A DNA stretch of 64,000 nucleotides from Pohlia nutans (Eukaryota; Streptophyta; Bryopsida; Bryales; Mniaceae): the NCBI GenBank assembly GCA_022496805.1, contig CM040093.1, forward strand, positions 4,776,501 through 4,840,500, in the 5' to 3' direction. Positions 1 to 11,361 of the stretch are shown in pieces. Position numbers and translations under genes: made by a program. A model generated the notes under the pieces. The model saw only the letters and a program-made list of their open reading frames with translations. It ran no database searches and was not told where the DNA came from. The first letter of the stretch is position 1. Each line of letters begins with the position of its first letter.

Positions 1-27
1 GCCCAAAAGACCACCTTTCTACTAACA
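1..27. mobile_element. Terminus of a CACTA-like element
   Basis: The window opens inside an element whose end reads like GACCACCTTTCTACTA. The same terminus (ACCACCCTTTCTACTAGTG) closes the complete short element at 25215-25369, and CACTAGTAGAAA-type ends are typical of plant En/Spm (CACTA) transposons. Only the end is inside the window. The stretch 28-395 that follows is AT-rich and shows no gene. Confidence 0.5.
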
Positions 28-395
28 TTGCATTGCCAAATTTTTAAATTTATTGACTTTATCTTGGGGACAAAGACTACCCAACGATTTCTATTCTTTG
101 AAAGTCCATTTCCTATTGAGCACCTTTTCACACTGCCCATTTAAATATGATTCAAAATACACCTTTTCATACAATGCTAACAAATTTTTATTTTCAAGCA
201 ATATACTATCCTAGTCAAACGTATATTGTCTTCTATTCTCAATAGTATATATTATCTACACATTTATATTACTCCAACAATAAAAATTCAATCTTAAAAC
301 TTGTTTAAAAATTCACAAATATAAAGAAGATTGCCATAGAACCTTGCAGTTATTCGAATTGTCCTTGTTACATTAGTCTTGATGGTAAAAAATCC

Positions 396-605
396 TTAAC
401 TCCTAGAGGACCAAGGATTCATGATTTGAAATGACAAATTCAATTGATTAGTCATATTGTAAATTGGATAGAATTTTTTTTTTATATCACCGAAATCAAT
501 GAAGAATGTTACATGTGTTTGTCAAAAGAACAAACATAGGACCAACTAAAAAATGTTAAAAAAACATGAGGCCCAATTTGGGTTCCTTGGTCCTTTGAGG
601 GGTAA
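396..605 (-). mobile_element. TTAA MITE family III, copy a
   Basis: A 210-bp element running from TTAACTCCTAGAGGACC to CCTTTGAGGGGTAA. It shares its internal sequence and ends with copies at 25595-25809, about 52612-52825 and 57929-58166. A degenerate palindrome (AGGCCC, AATTT, GGGTTC at 569-585) lies 16 nt inside the right end. It shares its right TTAA-equivalent (GTAA, 602-605) with the next element. It has no coding capacity. Confidence 0.8.
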
Positions 606-1417
606 CCTTTTAGTGCCTAGCTGACGACATTCTAGTGACTAGCGTGTCCAAAATGCATATAACAAAAAATCCGTGAAGAATTGGATTTTGAATTGTGAAG
701 TTCAGATTTGGAGATTTATTATACACATCTTCTAGAAAAGGAAATTTTCAATTTGTAGTTGTGCAACTATCAAAATACCTATGAACAAAACTCAAAAATA
801 CTACAAATACTTGAAAATTCAATAAATACTTACAAATACAACTCATGTACTATGTTGTATTTCTTGTGTTTGGAAGTTTGCTATCTTGTTTCACTTTTTT
901 GGATTGTATTCTCTGGCTTGTTCATGTTCCAGTAGTGTATGTATTCCGATCTTGATCAATGTACTAACTCCTTTCAATATTTAACGTATAAATTTTTGTC
1001 CTGAATTGTATATGATTAAGTCACTCTTACTTATAAAATTCACAATAATTATGTGTGAATCCGTTCTTGACATGAAATATTGTAACAGAGAGGTGTTGAC
1101 ATAGTTCATTCATGAACTTCTTTATTTTCATTTTATAAAATTTAACCCAAATTCTATATAACTTTGAAGTCACACACCCTCCAAAATCTCATTTTTGAAT
1201 GTGCATGATATGGCTCAAAGACACACTATAATCTTACAATTCCACCATTGGAAGATTCTCTAATTTTGACAAATTGTCTTCACTCCAGTTGAGAATACAA
1301 TTGTATGGTTACTTTCTAATTTAATCCATTTTATTTCTCATGAATGGAAAAAACTATTGAAATCCCATCCGGAAATCCAATGCCCAAAAGCTACAATACC
1401 CTAGGCACTAAGGGTAA
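602..1417 (+). mobile_element. TTAA MITE family I, copy a
   Basis: An 816-bp copy of family I (others at 1742-2549, 4031-4838 and 29102-29908). The left end carries the family motif AGTGCCTAGCTGA and the right end CCCTAGGCACTAAGGG. Both TTAA sites have decayed to GTAA, so this is an older copy. The palindrome position (622-638) is still recognisable but mismatched. It is non-coding. Confidence 0.85.
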
Positions 1418-1741
1418 AAGGGTCAGAATAAGATCCTTCTACCTTAGCTACATTTGAGAATGGAAGTCTTTTGTCTTCTTTAGGCAAAAAAAAATTGTCC
1501 TTTCTAAGCTCCTGCATCAAAATATGAGACCATGATCCAAAGAATTTCAGGGTGTACTCTCCTTTGCAGTGTTCAATAAAATGTTCACTTGTGTCCAAAA
1601 AAAGAATTAAAAAAGATTTAATTTTAATTTCAAAAACTTAAAAAATAGATTAAATAAATACATCAGGGTTACTTTGAAGGAGTCCATGAGACTAGAAGCT
1701 GAGTCAGCATGCACAATGCTCTTCGCTCTTCTGTTCACAAG
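1418..1741. other. Short spacer without recognised genes
   Basis: AT-rich sequence between two family I elements. The small reading frame here (1401-1598, minus) has no recognisable protein features and runs into the element. Confidence 0.5.
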
Positions 1742-2549
1742 TTAACCCTTTAACGCTTTGGGTACTGTAGCAATGTTCACTGGTTTTCACTGGGTTTTTT
1801 CACTATGATTGATACTACCAGAAATAGAATGGATTAAATTAGAAAGTAATCGTACAATCGTATTCTCAACTGGAGTGCAAACGTTTTGCCAAAATTAGAG
1901 AATCATCCAATGGTGGGATTGGAAGATCATAGTATGTCTTTGAACCGTATAATGCACACTCAAAAATGAGATTTTGGAGGGTGTGTGACTTCAAAGTTAA
2001 ATAGAATTTGGGTTAAATTTTCTAAAATGAAAGTAAAGATGTTCAGCAATGACCTATGTCAACACCTCACCGTTGCAATCTTTCATGTTAAAAACGGACT
2101 CACACATAATTATTGTGAATTTTATTAGTAAGAGTGACTTATCCATGTACGGTTTGAGACAGAAAATTATACGTTAAAATATGAAAGGAGTTAGTACATG
2201 GATCAAGATCGGAATACATACACTAATGGAACATGAACAAGAGAACACAATCCAAAAAAATAAAATAATAAACTTCCAAACACAAGAAATATTGCATAGT
2301 ACATGTGTTGTATTTGTAAGTATTTATTGTATTTTCAAGTATTTACAGTATTTTCGCATTTTGTTCATAGGAGTGTTTTGATAGTTGCAAAACTCCAAAT
2401 TGAAATTTTCTTTTTCTAGAAGATGTATATTATACCGCTCATCATTTGAACTTCACAATTCAAAATCCAATTCTTCACCGATTTTCCGCTATTCGCGTTT
2501 TTGACACATCAAAGACCACAATGTGGTCACTTGAGCACTAAAGGGTTAA
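1742..2549 (-). mobile_element. TTAA MITE family I, copy c (inverted)
   Basis: An 808-bp copy of family I in the opposite orientation to its neighbours, with intact TTAA at 1742-1745 and 2546-2549. The right end carries a perfect palindrome GACCACAATGTGGTC (2514-2528), 17 nt from the TTAA. Its length is identical to the copy at 4031-4838. No open frame spans it. Confidence 0.92.
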
Positions 2550-3638
2550 GAGCATCTCCACCCAGCCTTCAAAATAGATGAGCACGACATTTTCGGATGT
2601 CAAACAAGTATTTAATGCTTGGATTGTCACATCTTTTAAAAAGGATGTTCCAATATCATGATGAGCAAGGGGGCCTCGAGGTGATGGCTTTGCCTAGCAT
2701 GAGACAAGGTAGGGAAATCAAGAGATATCCCGAACAAACAGCACGCAATGGCGTTTTGTGGAAGGCCAAGATGGAGGAGTACCATACATGGTTGGAATTT
2801 TTTTAAGAACACGCACCCATAGGACCAAAAAATGCGTGAATTGAAGATGTGAGTCAAAAGTTATGGGTCTTCAAAGTTTGTAGTATATTGGGACACGTAA
2901 ATAAGTATTGAGGGTAGGACTCAAGGTTCCCGATGATACCCTCATTGGACTGGAGCATGTTATATGTCGTTGGATAGCTAAAGAGTAGAGTTCTCCAAGT
3001 TGCTAAAGTTCTTAAGGAGAAAAGCAAGGGTTTAGAGGTTATGGCCCAACAAAGAAGGGGAGAACCGGAATCACCACCTCCTATATGAAGACCTGGAACC
3101 TTTGGGGAGGCCATAACTTCCTCAATTAGAAAAGTGAATACAACTATGTGATCTACATGATGTTAGAAGCTAGAAGTTTCGTTGGTTGGAAATTTGGAGG
3201 TCCATTGAGAGGCAATTTCGAAATGGTGACAAGGAAGTGGGTGGTTTTCCAAAACAAAAAGTGTGTCTAGGAAGTCCCTTAAACCAAGAAGATGGGGGGC
3301 TTGTTGAATCCCGCAGAATGTACTATGAGGTAGAGTGGTCTCCCTCGCCACTACCACATGGTGCCAACGCCAATTACACTAGGAGACAAGTGATTGGTTG
3401 GAAGTTAACTCTTAAACATCATTTCCTAATTTAGAAAGAAAGGAGTATTTTGAGTTTCAACCTCAAAATAGAGAAGTAATTTACATTTTATAAATGTAGG
3501 TACATACTATTCTTGTCATGTATGATGCTTGAAAAAGAAAACTCATAAAAACATTTCTTCATTGTTAGCAATTCATGGCCAAAGTGGTTTGAAACCCAAG
3601 AAAACCAAACCCGAACAATTGGAATTGACGTTTAAAGG
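2550..3638. repeat. Unclassified dispersed repeat region
   Basis: No convincing gene. It begins TAA-GAGCATCTCCACC, a PIF/Harbinger-like terminus whose counterpart GTGGAGATGCTC-TAA lies near 6930-6943, so the whole 2.55-6.94 kb block could be one old Harbinger-type element filled with later insertions. The part at about 2640-2860 resembles, inverted, the sequence at 32100-32290: the conceptual translations share LHLGL and similar blocks. It is probably part of an old transposon. Confidence 0.4.
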
Positions 3639-4989
3639 ATAACAACCAAATGCTTGAGGAGGTAAAGGCAAAACTTAGATGTGTTATAAAATGTTACATC
3701 TGCAAATTTGATGAAGTTTGGTCCAAAAATGAGTATGAGAAGCATAATGTTTAGTAATTATCTGTATGGTCAAAATTGCAAAAAATATTATAGATTCTCA
3801 TTCAATAAATTTAGAAGCATTTATAGTTGAATATTCACCAATATTATAATTTTATTTTTAGCATTTGAAATTTGATATAACTGGTTTAAAATAGACATTA
3901 TATTGTAAAATAAATAACATCAATCTTTTCAAAGGAGAGAATATCATTACTTTCTCCAATTAGTAGATTTTACAACACTCCTAGGACAATATTGAGATCT
4001 TTGTCTTTGAAAATTTCTCCTTGGTCAAGTTTAACCCTTTATTGCCTAGCTAACCATATTTTAGTCATTGGAGTGTTGGAAATGCAAATAACAAAAAATC
4101 TATGAAGAATTAGATTTTGAATTGTCAATTTTAGATTTAGAGATTTATAATACACATCTTCTAGAAAAAGAAATTTTCAATTTGGAGTTGTGCAACTATC
4201 TAATTACCTATGTTCAAAACACCAAAATACTGCAAATACCTCAAAATAAAGAAAATACTTACAAATACAACACATGTATTATATTGTATTTCTAGTGTTT
4301 GGAAGTTTTTTATCTCATTTTATTTTTATTTTTGGATTGTATTCTCTTGTTCATGCTCCAGTAGTGTATGTGTTCCGATCTTGATCAATGTACCAACTCC
4401 TTTCATTTTTAACGTATAAATTTTGTCCTAAACTGCATACAGGTAAGTCACTCTCACTTATAAAATTCACAATAATTATGTGTGAGTCCATTCTTGATAT
4501 GAAAGATTTCAATAGAGAGGTGTTGACCATAGACCATTGCCGCTTCACTTTCACTTTAGAAAATTTAATCCAAATTCTATATAACTTTGAAGTCACACAC
4601 CCTCCAAAATATCATTTTTGAGTGTGCATTATATGGTTCAAAGACATACTATAATCTTGCAATTCCACCATTGGATGGTTCTCTAATTTTGACAAATTGT
4701 CTCCACTCCAGATGAAAATACTATTGTACGGGTTCTTTCTCATTTAATTCATTCTATTTTGATAGTATCAATCACAGTAGAAAAATCTACCGAAATCCAG
4801 TGCACACAGCTACTGTACCCTAGGTACTAAAGGGTTAACTTGGATTGACATGGTTCAAATTGGGTGCGAAAGTAAACTCGATTTTCTATTTGAAAATAAT
4901 TTTAATTTTAATTTTTTTACATCTTGGGTAGCCCTTTAAAAAGGGCAGCGACCATAAAATAGTCATTTGGTTGCTAACTTAGGGGTTAA
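3639..4989 (-). mobile_element. TTAA MITE family II, copy c, split by a family I insertion
   Basis: The left part is 3639-4030 and the right part 4839-4989. Without the nested element it is about 547 bp, against 553 and 549 bp for the copies at 6352-6904 and 8055-8603. The interruption falls exactly at the TTAA of the motif AGTTTAACTCGGATTG, which is intact at about 6746-6761. The right end holds GACCATAAAATAGTC (a decayed palindrome) with a 4-nt longer spacer than its relatives. Confidence 0.9.
4031..4838 (+). mobile_element. TTAA MITE family I, copy b (nested)
   Basis: An 808-bp family I element inserted into a family II element, flanked by TTAA on both sides (4031-4034 and 4835-4838). The uninterrupted family II copy at 6352-6904 has a single TTAA there, so TTAA is a true target-site duplication. 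The left subterminal palindrome position holds TAACCA, TATTT, TAGTCA (4051-4067), 16 nt from the TTAA. Confidence 0.95.
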
Positions 4990-5035
4990 TAAAGCAACTT
5001 GCACTAGTGGTATAATCAAGTGACCTAGTCTCTAA

Positions 5036-5622
5036 TTAACCCCTAAACGTACCAAGGTGTCCCTGGAATCGACAATTTGAGAAAAATCATCATAAACTAC
5101 TATTTAGAAGAATATTTTGGAATTGATATACAAATGAAAGTTCTAGATTTTGAATTTTAGATTCCATATGTACAGTTCGATTCATAATACTATCACTAAT
5201 ATTTAATTATAAAATTTGAAAGTTAAAATTTAAAATTCCTTCTAAATTCGATTACAAACAAAATTTTGATATTTTTTGAGTAAAATTTGTTGGAATGAAT
5301 TTGAAATGAGATACTCTTAAACGTGGTCATTCTTTGAAATTTTTGTGTTTCTTAAACCTATGACCTCATTTTTGCAAGGCCACTTTTGAACTACAGTCAA
5401 TGCAATTTTGGCTTGGTCAACAACTTGACATACTTCTACATTTGTAATTTTAGAAAAATATGTAATCAAGTATGACTAAATCCAACCGTTAGATAAGACA
5501 ACAACTTGGTGAAGAATCTCCAAAAAATTGGATGACTTTCATCTAAGAATTGATGAGAACGTGAGAAGGGTTTGAATCTGTTAGTCGTCCACTTTCTGGA
5601 CGCTCTTTCGTTTAGGGGTTAA
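5036..5622 (-). mobile_element. TTAA MITE family IV, copy a
   Basis: A 587-bp element; the second copy (8600-9185, inverted) is 586 bp. The right end carries a perfect 17-nt palindrome CGTCCA, CTTTC, TGGACG (5586-5602) exactly 16 nt from the TTAA. It shares its right TTAA (5619-5622) with the next element. It is non-coding. Confidence 0.92.
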
Positions 5623-6338
5623 CCCCTAAACGCCGCCTAGACCAAAAAATGGCTTATAAATGAAGTCGTCTGTTCAATTCCAACTGCTACGTGGATGATT
5701 TCTATCCAATTCTTTATGTGAAAGGCTTTGCTTGGTGATGCCACCCCTTCAAGTTAAATTCAAATCATTCAAGCTATTTTTAGATTTTACATGGGGCCCC
5801 AACTACAAAAAGAGTCGTAAAAATGGTTCACCGTGTAGTGTATTTTGAATGTTTTTGCTTGTTCTACTTAAACTAAATTTAGGCCATGAAAATGAGTTCC
5901 ATTGCATTTGAGCTTAACTAACAAAATGAAGTTTGCCAAGCCTAGTTTGAATTTTTGGAAAAATTTGAAAATTGAGTGTTTATTGTAATTACAAGTTCAG
6001 TAGGTATCATCAAGGTGTAGCAATTTTCTAAATTTAGATACACGGATGATTTTCATCAACTAAACTTTTCTTCATTGTAATTTTCACCTTAGGTAAAAAA
6101 ATCAGAATTCTCTAGTACATTTTGTAATTGATATAGATTTTCTTTACAATCACTTCATAAAACCATAGTAATTTCAAATTTTCACCAAAATTTATGAAAA
6201 ATTCATGATTTGTAGTAGACATGTGACTTCATCTACTTAAAATATAAATTTGAATTATTGTATTATTTTTAGTAGCAAAATTGAGTGTGACAGATAAAAC
6301 ATGATTCCATGGTCATAGGCCCAACCTTTAGGGATTAA
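5619..6338 (+). mobile_element. TTAA MITE family V
   Basis: A 720-bp element from TTAACCCCTAAACGCC to CCTTTAGGGATTAA, with no other copy seen in this window. AGACCA, AAAAA, TGGCTT at 5639-5655 sits 16 nt inside the left end, with two of six arm pairs degraded. It abuts family IV on the left and lies 13 bp from family II on the right. Confidence 0.85.
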
Positions 6339-6351
6339 GTGGTCCCAAGTT

Positions 6352-6904
6352 TTAACCCCTAAAAGCCCGAGGGGTATTGGACAAAACATATATGTGTTAT
6401 AATATGTGCCTTCCATATGTTTGATGAAGTTTGGTTCAATAGACAAAATGTAGGGCATCATCTCTACAAATTATCCATACGGTCAAACTTCCAAAAATAA
6501 CTTTAAATCATTTTTTGATGAATTTAAAAGCATTATCCTTTGAAAATTTGTATAAATTATAATTTTCAATTTTAAAGTTTAAAATTTAGTATGATTGGTT
6601 AAATTGGGTTATGTATAATTGTAAACTTCAAAGAAGAAAAAGAAATGATGGAGGGAACATCACTACTTTCCCCAAATACGGTAGTAAATTTTATAACACT
6701 AAGACAATGTTGAGGTGATTCACTTTGGAAAATTCTCCGGGGTGAAGTTTAACTCGGATTGCCATAATTCAAATTGTGTTAGAAAGTAGACTTGATGTAA
6801 TATTTTAAAATATTTTTTATTTTTTCAATTTTTTTAAAATTCCGGGCAGCCCATGAGATTCGGGCAGCGACCAGAAAATGGTCGTTTGAGCATTTAGGGG
6901 TTAA
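6352..6904 (-). mobile_element. TTAA MITE family II, copy a
   Basis: A 553-bp element starting TTAACCCCTAAAAGCCCG and ending CATTTAGGGGTTAA. The right palindrome CGACCA, GAAAA, TGGTCG (6868-6884) is perfect and 16 nt from the TTAA. It contains the uninterrupted TTAA that is the empty site for the insertion at 4031-4838. Confidence 0.93.
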
Positions 6905-7520
6905 TGTGATGAAATTATCCCTTCCAAGTGGAGATGCTCTAATGAGCCTCCACTTGCTTCGCTTGCATGTCCTCAAGGGCCAATGAAAGCAGGTTGACAA
7001 TATGCTTAGAAACATTCCTAACAATCCATGAATATTCTAATATCAGAATTGAACGTTTTGTCATCTCTTAGAATCTGTGTGAATCAAATCACATGGAATT
7101 GGGAATCAGATTCCCACATTATCACAATGTCAATCAGATCCTCTTTGGACTGCCCTGGGGCTCAAGACAAAACCATCATTGCACTGTCATGCCTCCTTAG
7201 TCTTGGGCCTCATTAGTCTCCACTTTTGAAAAAATTAAATAAAAAATTTCGGAAGTTGGTTTTTTTAAAGAATGTTGTTTTAGTATGGTGAAAAAAGGTA
7301 TTTTGCAAGAAGTGTTGAAATGAAAAAATCCAAAAATAATAATCATAATTTATTTGTTTTTGATAAAAAGGGATGCTTTATTTCCTTTGTGCAACAACGG
7401 ATTACAAAACGAAGAGAGCACATTTCCGGTGTTCCCCCATAGGTGATTTATTTTTGGAATTTTCTTCTTGCAATATTTGGACTAAACCTTATGCTCCTAA
7501 TCATTTTCAACTAAGAGCGA
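6905..7520. other. Intergenic, no gene recognised
   Basis: It starts with a Harbinger-like terminus (GGAGATGCTC-TAA near 6930-6943). The rest is AT-rich with only short open frames lacking recognisable domains. Confidence 0.5.
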
Positions 7521-7529
7521 CGCCCCCAC

Positions 7530-7705
7530 CGTAAACATGAGGCCCAGGAGCAATCCCTGTCACGCACGGTGTTCCTATCAAGCAAGGAGGTATTAGCCCA
7601 CACGACGTGCATTCGATTCCGCCCTCGTTGGTGCTAATGAGTACACCTAAGGGGAACCCGTCATCTAGGTAGATTAAGGTCATTCCGGACCAAAATAATA
7701 ATAAT
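7530..7705 (+). mobile_element. Possible tRNA-derived SINE
   Basis: The stretch contains a B-box-like ATTCGATTCC near 7610, a preceding block that could be an A box, and an ATAATAATAA tail near 7690-7700. A related 3' end (GGGAAACCCACC then TTATTATTATT) lies near 11187-11223. No fold like a functional tRNA is evident. Boundaries are approximate. Confidence 0.4.
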
Positions 7706-8054
7706 TTGGCACATTAAAGTTGAACTAGCTATTAAGCTACACTGATTTTGTCTAGTTGATTTGTAAAAAATCAAGATTACACCTTTGTAACATTTCACTC
7801 CTTTGGTAACCAAAATACATGATTGAGTTCAAAACTTAAATTATAGTCCAAGGTTATGGAATTGCATACTTTGTGTAAATAGAAAAATTAATTCACCACT
7901 TTGGTGTAGCAATCTCTAAACTTTTTGTGAGTCTTTGGGGTTTTTTCAATGAGAAATTTTTCATACGGATGCCAGAAAGTTAGGTAGCAAAATGAATCAA
8001 CCAGGAATCCTTCTACACACCCCCTGTTGATATGGAGTCTTTAAACATATCTAC
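7706..8054. other. Intergenic, nothing recognised
   Basis: AT-rich sequence between the SINE-like stretch and the next TTAA element. There is no open frame of note. Confidence 0.5.
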
Positions 8055-8603
8055 TTAACCCCTAAAAGCCCGAGGGGTATTGGACAAAACATAGATGTGT
8101 TATAATATGTGCCTTCAATATGTTTGATGAAGTTTGGTTCAATAGACAAAATGTAGAGTATCATCTCTACAAATTATCCGTACAGTCAGACTTCCAAAAA
8201 TAACTTTAGATCATTTTTTAATGAATTTAAAAGCATTAACCTTTGAAAATTTGTATAAATTATAATTTTCAATTTTAGAGTTCAAAATTTAGTATGATTG
8301 GTTAAAGTTGGGCTATCTATTGTAAACTTCAAAAAAGCAAAAGAAATGATGGAGGGATCATCATTTCTTTCCCCAAATAGCAAATTTTATAACACTAAGA
8401 CAATGTTGAGGTGATCTACTTAAAAATTTCTCCCGAGTGGAGTTTATCTCGGATTGCCAAAATTCAAATTGGATTGGAAAGTAGACTTGACGTAGTATTT
8501 TAAAATATTTTTTATTTTTTCAAAAAAATATTTTTTTGTTCCGGGTAGGCCGTTAGATTCGGGCAGCGACCAAAAAATGGTCATTTGAGCCCTTAGGGGT
8601 TAA
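8055..8603 (-). mobile_element. TTAA MITE family II, copy b
   Basis: A 549-bp element with intact TTAA ends. It carries a perfect palindrome GACCA, AAAAA, TGGTC (8568-8582), 17 nt from the right TTAA. It shares TTAA 8600-8603 with the family IV copy that follows. Confidence 0.93.
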
Positions 8604-9185
8604 CTCTTAAAGGCCCAACCGACACCTGTGGAGTTGATGGATGATTTTTTTCATCCATATCTCCTTCCTCATGAACTTTTTCACCATGAAACATTTTTTT
8701 AGAGATACTTCATCCAATTGTTCTCCTATCCAATGGTAGGATTTGGTGTTCTTAGAATACATACTTCTTTAAAATTACAAACGTATAAGTATGTGAAATT
8801 TTGACCAAGTCAAAATTGCATTGACTTTAGTTCAAAAGTGGCCATGCAATAATGAGGTCATAGATTTAAGGAACACAAAAATTTCAAAAAATCACCATGT
8901 GGAGAGTATCTCATTTCAAATTCGATTCAACGTCTTTTACTCAAAAATCATTAATATATTTTTTGTAATCAAATTTAGAAGGAATTTTTAATTTTTACTT
9001 TCAAATTTTATAATAAAATATTGGTGATAGCATTGCTGAATCTAACCATACGGATGGAATCTTAAATTCAAAATCTACAACTTTCAGTTGTATATCAATT
9101 CTAAAAGATTCCTCCAAAAAATGCTTTATAATAGTTTTTCTCAAATTGTCAATTCCAAGGACACCTTGTGATCTTCAAGGGTTAA
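8600..9185 (+). mobile_element. TTAA MITE family IV, copy b (inverted)
   Basis: A 586-bp element, the reverse complement of the family at 5036-5622; its right end GGACACCTTGTG...AAGGGTTAA mirrors that copy's left end. A decayed palindrome CGACAC, CTGTG, GAGTTG (8620-8636) lies 16 nt inside the left end. Confidence 0.9.
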
Positions 9186-9262
9186 ATGTTATTTCAATAT
9201 TATATGAATAAGTTATGAATTATTGAAGCTTTGCTAACAATGTTCTCAAGAGTAGTTGTTAT

Positions 9263-9895
9263 CATTAGGGGAAATTTGAGGTCTCCAAAAGGCCTTGTAA
9301 GATAGCCCAGGTTAGGTGATTTGTCTGCCCAAATGTCCCTCCGATGGTAGAAATGTGAGTTCTTGTCGTTGCCCGCAGAGTTGATTGTGTGAATTGACAG
9401 TGTTGGAAGCGAATTGCGTGGATAGCGGGGGGCCTTATTGGCACCGACGTGTCGACGGTGTTTGACAAACGACCTTCTCATTGTATTTACTGCTCTGTAC
9501 CAGCAATAAAGGATCTTGGCAGAGTGAGTTACTAAGTGGAAGATTAAATTCTTGTTAGCCCACTTAGAATTGAACTTGGGAAGGAAGTTCGCTGGCACAA
9601 CGGTAAGTTCGCTGACACAATGATAAATTCGCTGGAACTGAAGCGTGACCCTTAAATGCATTCAGAAGTGTTTGGGCTTTGTGCACCGCAGGTGCATTCT
9701 TGTTAGCCCCGACAACGTCTCTCTTAAGGCACACACACGCTTCCTCACAATGATTGGATCGACCCATTCTCCCCGCAATGCTGGTAGTGTCGTGGCACCA
9801 TTGGTGCCAGCCTCAAAAAGTGATGGGCATACCCCAAAAAAATTGGCACGTGAGAAACCTCAGGGCCTTTTGGAGACCCCAGATTTCTCCTAATG
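9263..9895. mobile_element. Long-TIR element (MULE- or hAT-like MITE)
   Basis: A 633-bp stretch with about 34-bp imperfect terminal inverted repeats: CATTAGGGGAAATTTG at the left and its near complement (CAGATTTCTCCTAATG) at the right, both continuing into GGTCTCCAAAAGGCC. Inside lie three direct repeats of about 24 nt containing TTCGCTGG (9584-9635). No target duplication is clear. The 153-codon minus-strand frame at 9200-9661 crosses the TIR and has no domain, so I do not call it a gene. Confidence 0.6.
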
Positions 9896-10365
9896 GATGA
9901 CTCTTCAGTCATTGTACATTTACTCAACTACATAATTATTTTTAGCTTATTCGTGGAAATCGAGAAACTATTGTAGGTGGAGGATAGGATTGATAAAAAC
10001 CATTTCTTAAAATAAATGCGAAGTTTTTTGGAAAATTATTCTTACAAATGGTTTTGTATGGTGAAAAAGAGAATCTTGAAAAATGTTTGCAAATATGATC
10101 CGAAATTACCTAAAACTACCCCTAAGTGATGGAAGGCTAGTGGTAGTTCGCCGGTTTGACTCTCCATAGTGACCATGGCCTCTCTCTCTCTTTGCCTTTT
10201 GTCTTACCTTCGTAACGTTGACGACTATTTATGAAATTTTATAAATCACACACTGATATTTCAAGTATGCAAATCGTAGGGCTTTTACTTTTATAAAATA
10301 GTAGAAGACCTTTAGGGGTTAATGAAATTATACTACTCCCCGCACAGGGATTATCATCATCTCCA
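9896..10365. other. Intergenic with a solitary TTAA-element end
   Basis: CCTTTAGGGGTTAA at 10309-10322 looks like the right end of another TTAA element. A left partner (CTACCCCTAAGTG near 10117) is only weakly similar. No gene is seen. Confidence 0.4.
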
Positions 10366-10975
10366 GAGCATTCCCACCCATGCACGCTAGGACTAACTCG
10401 CTGAATTTATTCATCTACATTTGAAGGGCCCTTGCACTCACACTCCCCCACCCTTGCACATCCCTCACATATAAAAAGTGCGCATCAAATAGTCAATGGA
10501 CCAATCACAAGTAGAATGTGAGGATATAGTCAACTAAATAGTGATTTGAAGGCCCAATTTCTAGCACGCTAGGATTGAGAATTAGAGCATCCCCATTTCT
10601 ACATGCTAAAGATGACTCGCTAAAATTATTCATTTACATTTGAAGAGCCCTTGCACTCACACTCCCCCACCCTTGCACGCCCCTCATACATCAAAAGTGC
10701 ACATCAAATAGTCAATGGATCAATCACAAGTAGAATGTGGGGATATAGTCAACTAAATAGTGATTTGAAGGGCCATTTCTTAACACGCTAGGATTGAGAG
10801 TCAAGAGGCATTTTTGAAGGGCCCTTGGCACTTTTCATCTAGTTCTGTAGTGTGAGAGGCTTGGGAGGGCTGCGGTGGAGCTGTTCTCAAGAGGTATTTT
10901 TGAAGGGCCCTTGGCACTTTTCATCTACTTGTTGAGTGTGAGAGACTCTGGGAGGGCATGGGTGACCATGCTCCC
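10366..10975. mobile_element. Nested PIF/Harbinger-like MITEs
   Basis: Copy 1 (10366-10584, resuming about 10887-10975) is interrupted by copy 2 (10585-10886). Both match the complete 306-bp element at 18129-18434. Copy 2 is flanked by TTA/TCA, and the uninterrupted sequence inside copy 2 itself reads GAGAGTCAAGAGG, so the family inserted into itself. The ends GAGCATCC and GGAGCTGTTC fit Harbinger MITEs with 3-bp target duplications. Confidence 0.65.
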
Positions 10976-11186
10976 ATGGTGGCCATGGCCTCTGATCATT
11001 CTTCCACTTGTGCTTGATGGGAGCTTGCATTTGATTGTCGTGCGGCTCACACACATGCAAATGTTCCATTTGCAAAAACCTTATTTTCTTTATTTACATA
11101 TATATATATATATATTGGAGACAGATGTGCCAATGGTACTACGGTAGCTTACAAATACAGCAGTGATGGATCCCTGATGGTGATCG

Positions 11187-11225
11187 GGAAACCCACCTTA
11201 TGTGGGTGGACCTTATTATTATTCC
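11187..11225 (+). mobile_element. Possible SINE 3' fragment
   Basis: GGGAAACCCACC, a short stem and a TTATTATTATT tail resemble the tail of the SINE-like stretch at 7530-7705. Too short to be sure. Confidence 0.3.
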
Positions 11226-11361
11226 AACCAAAATTCTATACACTAAATTACACTACATGCAGGGGTGCTCATTTTGCGAACTTCTTCACATCGTTTGTAC
11301 GGAATGTTGCACAGAAATCAAATCACCTTGAAAACAATGAATGAAGACCAACATTGCATAA

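Noticed and set aside
7560..7640. Functional tRNA gene
   Set aside because: A B-box-like motif is present but I cannot form a cloverleaf; a SINE with an ATA tail fits better.
9200..9661. 153-codon minus-strand open frame
   Set aside because: It crosses the terminal inverted repeat of a MITE, has no domain and no codon or splice support.
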